Assembly: GCA_003116995.1 (NCBI GenBank)
Contig: BDSL01000084.1
Location: 372,001 to 436,000 of the forward strand
Direction of reading: 5' to 3'
Length of the DNA stretch: 64,000 nt
From: Yamagishiella unicocca
Taxonomy: Eukaryota > Chlorophyta > Chlorophyceae > Chlamydomonadales > Volvocaceae
Shown here: in pieces, positions 56,148-64,000 of the stretch
Layout: the number at the start of each line of letters is the position of its first letter
Position numbering within the stretch: the first letter of the stretch is position 1
Program-made: the position numbers and the translations under genes
Notes under the pieces: generated by a model
The model's database searches: none
What the model saw: only the letters and a program-made list of their open reading frames with translations
What the model was told of the DNA's origin: nothing

Positions 56148-57177
56148 GTGGGGCTGCCACGCCCCAGCGCCGGCACGTACGTTTCACCGGCACTGGTTCC
56201 GGAGCCAGGGCATCTGCGTTCCCGCTTGTATGCTGCTGCCGTAACTACAGCGCCTCTGTTGCTGTAATGATTGATTGCGTCATGGATTCGGTTTCCACTC
56301 GTTCCGACAACGATGGGGACACGTGTGAATCTCGCGATTCAGGTCGGGCGCAGGGCCCTTCTGACCAAATCCGTTGGTGCCGCAGAGTATTTAGCGGAAC
56401 CACGCCTCATTCCTCGGCGTGGTTTATCTGCTTGGTTGTGTTGGTTGTGTTGGTTGTTTTGGTCGTGCTTCTACACAATGTAACACACCGCGCTTGAAGA
56501 ACGCCCGCGGCTCCTTGCTGCGTGAATAGGTCACGAGGTCGACGCAGCCGCAGTCAGCGCCGCCTTTACGTTTGAAACTTGAGACCCTGCAGCTTGGTAA
56601 CCTGCAGCCCGCCTGCCAGCAGCGCCAGTCCGCGGGGCTGTGGTGCCGCGCGCCCGCGCCACCCAGCATCAGGTCGGCGACAGGTGATGCCTGCTGTGGG
56701 GCATGACAGGGCCTCGGCATCCCTTCTTGCGGGTTGTCGCCAATCACCTTGTGTGCGGGGGACCGGCTGAGGTACTGGTGGATTCCTGATCGGCTCGGGT
56801 TGTCTTGGGGAGCGGGGTATCCCGTGCTTCATACTTTCTGGCTATATAGGCGTGTTGAGCCCTGCTAGGGGTCCGTGCCTTATGGGATGAGAGGCGGCGG
56901 GTTCCGATGTTTGCATCGTTGCGGCGCTTCACTGGTTCGTCGGGTGTTGGGCTGTTAGGTTGGTTGGTGGCCAGTTCCTGATAGGGGAGCCTCTAGTGCA
57001 AATTCCCCCTGGGGTGCTGGCTGCTGCTCTGTATGCCTACGGCCTGTCAATTTGGTGTTCTGGTGGTTTGCCTTTGTTTCGGTGCATGTCGGTATTTGTT
57101 TCCTCCGTCTTGTTCAGTGTCAGGCGATGCGCCCGATGGTTCTACCTCTTGGTCTGGAACCCACTGTAACCGTTACA
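56148..57177 (+). mobile_element. LINE copy B, 5'-truncated, interrupted by a DNA element
   Basis: Plus-strand copy of the same LINE (56148-56154 and 56709-57177 once the nested element is removed), ending CCCACTGTAACCGTTACA. The array flank is duplicated on both sides (ACATACA at 56141-56147 and 57178-57184). Its 3' part is nearly identical, in opposite orientation, to 55179-55640 of copy A. Confidence 0.8.
56155..56708. mobile_element. Non-autonomous DNA element 1 (554 bp), nested in LINE B
   Basis: The ends are TGCCACGCCCCAGCGCCGGC and the complement of TGTCATGCCCCACAGCAGGC. It is flanked by GGGC on both sides (56151-56154 and 56709-56712). The uninterrupted LINE sequence in copy A (GCAGTGGGGTCTCGGCATCC) shows the empty site. 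No complete transposase frame is seen. Confidence 0.8.
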
Positions 57178-57264
57178 ACATACATTATCTGTACTTGCAA
57201 AATGTTACAAAATGCCAGGCAATTTGTTCCCCATGATAGTGAAGCATCGCCGTTGCGGCTGGCG

Positions 57265-57868
57265 TGTCATGCCCCACAGCAGGCTTCGGCCGTCACGGAC
57301 ACTAGTGTTGTTCGTGCTTTCCTGGCTGACCGTCATGGCCGGCTCCAGGCCTGACTGGCGTGCGCTGTCGTTAGTGCTCAGGCTACAACTGACCAGGTCG
57401 TAGGCACGTTAGCAGGTGAACGCCGCAAGTCGCTACCTCTTCCGGGGTCTGCCCCGGGTATCCTGACTCCCGACTGAAGCACGGCCCACAGCTGCACTGT
57501 TGCTTGCGGGGGCAACTATGCTCGACACTGTTGTTACACGTCTGCAACTGGGCACCTCGTGCGAGAGGATACTTCGAGCACGGCCGGGAATGCCAGACGT
57601 GGCTCGTGCTAAGGCGGCGGAGGCTCTGTGGGCCCGATGTGCGCACCTTAACCCTGCAGCTCCGATCGTGAGCCAGCTACCACCCAACACCGACAGTTAC
57701 CAGACGGTATAAGACGGCGTCCGTTACTTAGTGTCAACGAACCATACCTAACGACACACTCGTGAGATATTTCACTCCAACCGTCATGCTCAGATACGCG
57801 TTTCTGGAGCGGCGCCGAAACCATGACTAATGCCCTACTATCCTTCATGCCGGCGCTGGGGCATGACA
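57265..57868. mobile_element. Non-autonomous DNA element 2 (604 bp)
   Basis: It starts TGTCATGCCCCACAGCAGGC and ends with the complement of TGTCATGCCCCAGCGCCGGC. GGCG is duplicated at 57261-57264 and 57869-57872, and units 1 and 2 show the empty site (CTGGCGGCTTCG). It is in the opposite orientation to element 1; the interiors are largely different by eye. Confidence 0.8.
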
Positions 57869-58118
57869 GGCGGCTTCGTGTATGCCTTTTGGACGATGTG
57901 GTGCCATTCACAGCTTTCATCCGCCGGAGGTGCAGGCTCGAATCCGCAGCCCAGTGCAATAACTCCAGTACAGTGTCCCTTGGCCATTAGTTCAGCTCGA
58001 GAGGGCACGGTCAGCTACTACCGACGACGATCAGCTGCGCACGTAAACGGCCACAGTACCATCACCATCGCCTAACGTCAAAGCGTAGTTTGTTGCCCGC
58101 CCAACAAACAATGCGACA

Positions 58119-58442
58119 TATCAGCATAAGAGCGCCTGCAACAGCATACTTGAGTTGCAGCCCAAGTTTTGTGTGCTGGATCGTAACATTCACCTGCAAA
58201 CTGGCCTATCCTTACGTGCTTGTGAGATGCGAAGTGGGCACCAGCGGGGGCACGTGAAGGGCACGCCCGCATTTCGTTGTCGATGTAACCCTGATGCATT
58301 TGGTCATACGTGGCCGTTGTGTAAACGGCGTGGCCGTTGTGTAAACGGCGTGGCCGTTGTAAACGGCGCGTCAGCGACATGACTGCGGGATAGTTCTATC
58401 AGAGTACTCGAATCGTTGTCTTGCCTGCTCACCTCGCTGTCC
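58119..58442. other. Short region between array end and kinesin start
   Basis: Only about 325 bp separate the array from the first kinesin codon I can support. It contains the 20-bp repeat at 58310-58367 and no convincing upstream exon. The kinesin promoter should be here or inside the array flank. Confidence 0.45.
58310..58367. repeat. 20-bp tandem repeat upstream of the kinesin
   Basis: GTGGCCGTTGTGTAAACGGC occurs twice, followed by an 18-bp copy lacking GT. Each unit contains GCCGTT and its complement AACGGC, so it can form small hairpins. Confidence 0.88.
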
Positions 58443-61400
58443 ATGACACACGCGCAGGAACAAGCGGAAAAGCTACGCGAGACTGCTGCACGTGACATAG
58501 CCATGTTGCGCGCGGACCTAGACAACACGCGGCAGGAGCGCGAGCGAGCGGTGGCAGACGCGGCCAAAGCAAAGGAGGATCTGGACAGGCAAGCAGTGTC
58601 ATTCATGGGAATGGACAGGCAGTATGCGGATTCATGAGGCCGGATACGATGGGGATATCAACATTGCATCTGTGTCTTACGCTGTTTAAGGGCGGCGCTC
58701 TGTTGACATTGACAAGCGACTTCGTGATGACATCTGAAAGCGGTGGGCTGAACTTTCATGTGTTGCCCCAGGGTTCGCACCGCTGGGGGCAAGAGCATGG
58801 AGACGCTCGAGGCGCTCAGCAATGATAAAGTTACGATGGAGGCCCAGCTATCCATGCAGGTGTGAAAATGTCGGAACATATTTAGTACCTGTCTAGCTAC
58901 ATCAACATTGTATCTTCACGTGACATATACCAACAGTTTCAGGAGTATGCGTTATTACTGTCCTTTTGCAACCAAGTTTGGTGCTGATGCCAGGAGCTCG
59001 CGCATCATCCTGATCCCGGCCGCTTGCCCCGTCCTCAGCAAAAACTGTTGGTCTCCATGCGGGAGGAGCTGGCTGGCGCGAAACAGAGCCGGGCCATGGC
59101 CGACGCGACGGCAGAGTCATGCGCGGCACAGATCAAGGAGCTGAAGGTGAGGGAGGTCCAACGAGCGCTGTCCATGCTTGTGGCTCGCGGACTCTCAACG
59201 AAGCGACTCAGCACCCTGCCAGCAACTCATTACCCTTTTCCTATTGAAGGGTGGTGAGCTCTTAGCTGCTGGGGGCGACAGCCAGTGCGCACATATGCAT
59301 AGCGTGCGACTGCACATATTCATTCGACGGGCCTAATCCTGCAAACCAGACCTCAAGTCGCCCCTACTCTGTTGTCCTACATCTTCGCCACAGGCCCTAG
59401 CGGAGCGCTTGCAGGATTCGCTCGCGGATGCTGAGCGAAGAGTGTACGAGGGCGAGCTCATCCGCAGGAAGCTGCACAACGTCATCCAGGTGCGGTGCAA
59501 AGATGGGAAACAACAGCATCTTGGGGGGGAGTTATCCGATTGTGTTGCCGAGGCGTGCTGCTGTCTCTCCATTCGGGGGTCTGCTTGGGATGCATGTGGC
59601 CATGTGCAGGGGAGCCATCAGCGCAACCTCCCCCTGTGTATTTGTGCTTGCTGTTTCCTCTGGGCTCTCGGTTGTGAGGCTCTGGGTGGTTTGTCTTTCG
59701 GAACCGTCGGTTTTCTCTGCTTTCCTTGTCTTTTTCAGTGTCAGGCGATGCGCCCGATGGCTCTACCTTTTAAGGTCTGGAGCCCACTGTAACGATTACA
59801 ACAACAGCATGCTCACCGTGCTACGCGGATCTGGATCGATCCCCGTTTCCTCGAGCCGCCTGGCATTTACCGGTAGGTTCAAAGGCGGCTCTGTGTCGGT
59901 TTGCTATGCGCAGGACCTCAAGGGCAACATTCGCGTCTACTGCCGCGTTCGGCCGGTCAGCTCTGGGGAGGCTGCGGACGCGTCGCACGATTCGGCGCTG
60001 TCGCTGGACTTCCCCATCTCGGGCGACCTGCTTGGCCGCGGGCTCAGCGTTGCTGTCCCAGGGAGCCACGCGGGACAGCCAATCCAGGTCAGTCGAAGAT
60101 CGTGTGCTCAAGCCATGATGGCTGAGATTTGGGTCGGCTATCTCGGTACAAACAAATTAGCCACTTCGTTGCATTTCGCCGCATGGCGGTAAATAATCGT
60201 AAATTGGCATCTGGCAGCCCATGACGCGCTCTGGGATACGTGTCTCGGCTGTGTCACTACCTCGTTAGCTTAAGGCGTGCCCCGGACCTTTCCCAACCAC
60301 CTGCACAGAAACACAACTTTACCTTCGATCGGGTCTTCAGCCCGGCCACGACCCAAGACATGGTCTTCGAGGGAGCCTCGGAGCTGGTCCAGAGCGCATT
60401 GGACGGCCACAAGGTGCGGTATGAAACTATGTCATGCATGCAAGCCACGACGGATGTGCCACTTGAGGGGGTGGCCGAAAGCTGTTGAAGCACAGGTGTG
60501 CTATTTGTTCACTTTTCCGCCTCAACGGCTGCGTAGGTGTGCATCTTCGCGTATGGACAAACTGGCAGCGGCAAGACTTTCACCATGCTTGGCAACCGCG
60601 ACCAGCCCGGCGTCATCCCCCGGGCCATGCAGCAGATCTTCCAGAGCGGCCAGAAGCTCGCGGCACAGGGCTGGCGGTTCAAAATGCAGGTACGGCCCTG
60701 TTTGTGGCTTCGCAAGGTTGTGTACCGAAGGCTTAAACACGCGTGTTGATGTACTGCACGATCCAGGCCAGCATGTTAGAGATCTACAACGAGGAAATCC
60801 GGGACCTTCTCAGTCGCCGTAAGGACGGCAACAAGAAGCACCAGGTCCGTTTCGTCCCTTCGATTTGCGATTTACAGTAGTGGGGCGGTTCTTCGGCGTC
60901 GAAGTGTAGGTGAACTCAGATTGTGGGCCCGTCTCCACGGAACTTCTTCTTGAAGACTCGTTGTCGACCTGCGTTTGCCTCATTAGGTGGCCCACGACAC
61001 AAGCGGCGTGACCACGGTTCGCGACCTCACCGTGGTGGACGTCAACCAGCCAGAGGCAGTCGAACAGCTACTGGCCCAGGCCATGGAAAAGAGGTTAGTA
61101 TGTCTCTTGACCGATGGATGCAGACGGCCCTAATTAGGGGCACCAGACATGTTTCGCTTGGGCGCTGCCTAAGCGCCGTTATTCCCCTGATATTCCCCCG
61201 CAGAGCCGTTGGCTGCACGGCGCTGAACGAGCAGTCTTCGCGCAGCCACATGGTCTTCATAATGCGGATTGAGGGACGCAACACGAGCATGGACGTCAAG
61301 GTGGGAAATCCTCAATGTCGCTGTCAGGAATTATTAACCGCCTCATGGCTCATGCCTCATTGGCCTTCCCCCTCCGCTTTAGTACCACCATGCCTTGTCT

Positions 61401-62282
61401 CCTGTAACTGCCACGAACACTATACTGAGGTGCTGGCTGTCGCATGGACCCCGCCGGGCAGGTGTCTGGAGTACTTAACCTTATCGACCTGGCCGGATCC
61501 GAGCGGGTCAAGGAGAGCGGCGCTACGGGCCAGCGGCTGAAGGAAGCGCAGGCAATCAACAAGAGCCTGAGCGCGTTGTGTAAGTGTCTCGCTGGCGAGC
61601 GGGTAGAAAACTCTGTGTTGGGGGGTTACAAGTTAAAAACCGGTAACTCAACTGGGGTAATGGAGTGGGTGCATAGCCGTCCTACTTCGGAACGCGCGCG
61701 CATGCTACTGGACGGCCACACAGACTGACGACACGACGGTGGAGGCGGTGAAGAAGAAGTAGTAGTAGAAGAAGAATAAGAAGAAGAAGAACACGTGGGC
61801 GACGGGATGCCGCGAATAGCAGCGAGATGGGATGGCGAACGGGGAAGCAGTGGGATGCCCTGAGGGTGGGAGCGGGCCCATCGTGTTGGGGGGGGGTAGT
61901 ATAAATACCGTTTTTATGGGGGTTAAACATGCGTGGCTGTATGTACAGATCTTGCGTGATCTCTTGTCATGACGTGATGCCCTATCCCAATGGGGTTTTG
62001 TGCCAACACGCTGACACGGTTTTTTGTCGCCGTGTCACTATTTCAGGCGACGTCATCATGGCGCTTGCCAACAAGCAGGAGCATGTGCCGTTTCGGAACT
62101 CCAAGCTCACGTACCTGCTGCAGCCCTGCCTCGGCGGAGACTCAAAGACGCTCATGTTCCTCAACGTTGCGCCCACGCGCGAGTTTGCCAACGAGTCGTT
62201 GTGCTCTTTGCGGTTTGGCGCAAAGGTGAACGCGTGCGAAATTAACGTACCCAAGAAGAACGTCATTGTTCCGCGCGGGTAA
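58443..62282 (+). CDS. Kinesin-14 (C-terminal motor) protein
   Basis: Twelve exons in phase, 58443-58588, 58772-58859, 59039-59146, 59394-59489, 59914-60087, 60309-60413, 60537-60689, 60767-60844, 60987-61093, 61204-61300, 61462-61579 and 62047-62282, give 501 aa. Residues 1-146 form a coiled coil. The motor begins at [13 protein letters not shown], the neck-motor signature of minus-end-directed kinesin-14, with the P-loop GQTGSGKT (about 246-253), switch I NEQSSRSH and switch II DLAGSE, and ends soon after [10 protein letters not shown]. The usual N-terminal microtubule-binding tail is missing; family members are typically longer. The first intron is GC-AG (ACAG|GCAAGC), supported by phase. 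In the SLSALG motif the Gly is Cys, because the codon is split T|GC at a junction. The intron at 59490-59913 carries a LINE insertion. Confidence 0.92.
59520..59799 (+). mobile_element. LINE copy C in a kinesin intron (280 bp)
   Basis: It ends with GTCTGGAGCCCACTGTAACG and ATTAC and is flanked by the 11-bp duplication AACAACAGCAT (59509-59519 and 59800-59810). It sits 31 bp after the donor of the 59394-59489 exon, in sense orientation. Confidence 0.85.
61635..61679. repeat. Dispersed intronic repeat (kinesin intron)
   Basis: AACCGGTAACTCAACTGGGG and GAGTGGGTGCATAGCC match the intronic repeats at 25559-25612 and 17055-17095. Confidence 0.6.
61750..61792. repeat. AAG/TAG trinucleotide microsatellite
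   Basis: AAGAAGAAGTAGTAGTAGAA and similar units in the last kinesin intron. Confidence 0.85.
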
Positions 62283-62427
62283 ACCTAGGACGTCCGGACC
62301 CAAGAACGATTGCGTTCCTGGTTTCATTTCTGTGTGCAAGTTGCACCCTTCTTTGGTTTGGACCTGTGCTCGGTCTGCCGTTGGTGGGCCCTGGTCCTCG
62401 TAGGCTCCGGCCTTTTGTATGCACGGT

Positions 62428-62458
62428 TGTTGTAACGGTTACAGTGGGTTCCAGACCA
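62428..62458 (-). mobile_element. Minimal LINE insertion (31 bp) with duplication
   Basis: GTAACGGTTACAGTGGGTTC and CAGACCA are the reverse complement of the LINE 3' end. They are flanked by the 9-bp repeat ATGCACGGT (62419-62427 and 62459-62467). Confidence 0.75.
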
Positions 62459-63052
62459 ATGCACGGTGTTGTGCTAAGGCCCTCTGCCTCATGAGGCATA
62501 AGCCTTCTGTAACGTCGTTCTTCCCAGCGCTGTGGCGCACAGCGCGGCACCCCCAGGGGTGTGCCAGGGACAACAAACATGCGGCGACACTGCGGAAACT
62601 ATGTTAGTATTCCCACGACTGTTGAAGCCGTCAAACTCTACATTATTTTATCGCGTCAAATGCAATGATGTACATGCGATTGGTCGATTCCCCGCCTGGC
62701 ACCGTGGACGAGTGACATAGCGCCATCTTCCGTGAGGTCGACTGTGTAAACTGCATACATAGACCTGCTGTATCATCAGGGTGATTGTGGTCGGTTGTCT
62801 GGGCCCAACATTACGTGTTTTACGGTGTTTACGCGCCATATGCGCCATTTGACGTGTAAATAGATGTTATTTTCATCGGTTTCGGCGCTATAGAACCTAA
62901 CCTGCTAGCGCCAACCCTTGCCGGGTGAAGTGTCGACAATATAATTACATGGGTAACTATCCGGCTTACCCGCCGTACTGTTCACCTAGCAGCAGCGAGT
63001 CCTGCGACAGATGTCCGGCATTAATGTATAGCAGTACAGTACCGAAGGCTGC

Positions 63053-63091
63053 AACCGACCTGAACCGACCTAAACCGACCTGAAACGACCA
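63053..63091. repeat. 10-bp tandem repeat AACCGACCTG
   Basis: Four imperfect copies of AACCGACCTG/AACCGACCTA in a row. Confidence 0.85.
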
Positions 63092-63810
63092 CACCGTCCA
63101 GCCTATTGACTTGTTGGTATTCGTCGGTACTGCCTACTTCGGCTGGAGAGAATGCGCCGTCCACCTTACGTCGTGACCCTTCGTGCCCACCCGCAGGCGC
63201 CCGACCTTACGTCGACCCCGGACCCCGCCCGCTACCTTTGAGTCGTCCCCATCCGCATCACATATGCCTGCGGAGAGTGATACACGCCGGGCACCGACGA
63301 CGCTAGGGGAGGCGGCACCATTCAGCACCAGCAAGTCCCACAATCGTCGACGGCTATGTGTGGCACAACCCCTGCCGCTGACGTCCCTCGCACGGGCAAC
63401 AAGAGTAACAAAGGCGAGATTTCGTGAGGATGGTTTTTGAGCGAGGAATAAAAGAGATCGGCCACAGCGTCTGACAACAGCCATCAACAGCTGATGGCAA
63501 GGTCGCAAATGACAATGTTACGGTAATCCAATGCTGACGCTCCGCCGCCGGCGCCTGCTCGGTGGTGTCGTAGATGGTGTGAAACAATTTCGAGCGAAAA
63601 CGTAACGGTTTTCCGAGTTTACTAGGAAAACCATGGTTTTCTGCAATATACGACGTATGAACGTCGCTTGGTTCTGGAGCGGGGTTGCTCCTGTTGGGAC
63701 GCTGGGGCGTCGGTGTTTGTACTTTTCGGAGAATCAACGTAGCGCTACAGGCCGTGCTGGCGTTGGACGTTTACGGCTATAGTGGTGTTGCCGTTTGCTG
63801 CTGTCCATCG

Positions 63811-63874
63811 TCGGTGCGTCTTCACCCTCTCCTTACCTGCTTTTCGGTGCGTCTTCACCCTCTCCCTACCTGCA
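63811..63874. repeat. 33-bp tandem duplication
   Basis: TCGGTGCGTCTTCACCCTCT and the next 12-13 bp occur at 63811-63843 and again at 63844-63874 with one mismatch. Confidence 0.85.
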
Positions 63875-64000
63875 TTGTTTATTATCGCCCCGGTGGGGCT
63901 CTAGCAGAGTGTGTAACGGAGTCTTTGCAACTGTAACTACTAATTTCTTCATCGGATTGAACGAATTGGCTTGCGGCGAATTTTCATCTACGCGCCAATG

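Larger units (their letters stand above)
56087..58118 (+). repeat. Terminal partial array unit with nested insertions
   Basis: Array flank sequence resumes between the inserted elements (56087-56147, 57178-57264 and 57869-58118). It ends at the CAACAAACAATGCGACAT stretch, after which unrelated sequence leads to the kinesin gene. Confidence 0.85.
62283..64000. other. Region 3' of the kinesin
   Basis: The kinesin 3' UTR probably ends near TGTAA at 62431-62435 or 62508-62512. Beyond it I see only short open frames without domains and two small tandem repeats. Confidence 0.5.

Noticed and set aside
55179..57177. A single transposon with about 430-bp terminal inverted repeats
   Set aside because: The two arms have different target-site duplications (TAGTTGTTG and ACATACA), array sequence lies between them, and copy A carries extra upstream LINE sequence. 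Two separate LINE insertions explain it better.

Overview
The window reads as nuclear DNA of a volvocine green alga (Volvox/Gonium/Chlamydomonas relatives). The evidence is GC-rich exons, many phase-consistent introns packed with simple repeats, Ala/Gly/Gln/Pro-rich insertions in conserved proteins, a hydroxyproline-type (SPP)n ectodomain, TGTAA-type poly(A) signals, a plant-type thylakoid-lumen protein, and TTTTAGGG-like interstitial motifs. No species can be fixed by eye. The gene models below were built by hand: each exon chain keeps one reading frame across GT-AG (a few GC-AG) introns.

Layout. 1-989 (+): 3' end of an FkbM-type methyltransferase gene. 3762-12552 (-): a 14-exon gene for a large single-pass membrane protein with a proline-rich ectodomain. 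15106-18582 (+): an ankyrin-repeat/RING E3 ubiquitin ligase of plant XBAT type, divergent from the membrane protein gene across a 2.55 kb intergenic region. 19998-23380 (-): a thylakoid-lumen pentapeptide-repeat protein. 24736-29060 (-): TFIIH subunit p52 (Tfb2/GTF2H4). 29791-34041 (+): an armadillo-repeat protein, divergent from p52 across 730 bp. 34042-38450: mostly unassigned sequence. 38455-58118: a tandem array with three complete copies of one 11-exon gene for a small secreted N-glycoprotein, in units of about 5.4-6.4 kb. 58443-62282 (+): a kinesin-14 motor gene starting 325 bp after the array. 62283-64000: no gene recognised.

The array is the accessory part of the window. The three paralogues have almost identical exons and diverged introns, share a 19-nt microexon and a GC-AG intron, and differ by a 4-bp indel at an alternative acceptor. 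The last unit has been hit repeatedly by mobile elements: two oppositely oriented, 5'-truncated LINE copies (9- and 7-bp target-site duplications) form a long inverted repeat, and two non-autonomous DNA elements with TGTCATGCCCCA ends make 4-bp duplications, one of them nested inside a LINE copy. Further copies of the LINE lie in array unit 1, in a kinesin intron (11-bp duplication) and just 3' of the kinesin (a 31-bp insert with a 9-bp duplication).

The other genes are ordinary single-copy housekeeping or signalling genes, and I see no operon-like functional link between them.
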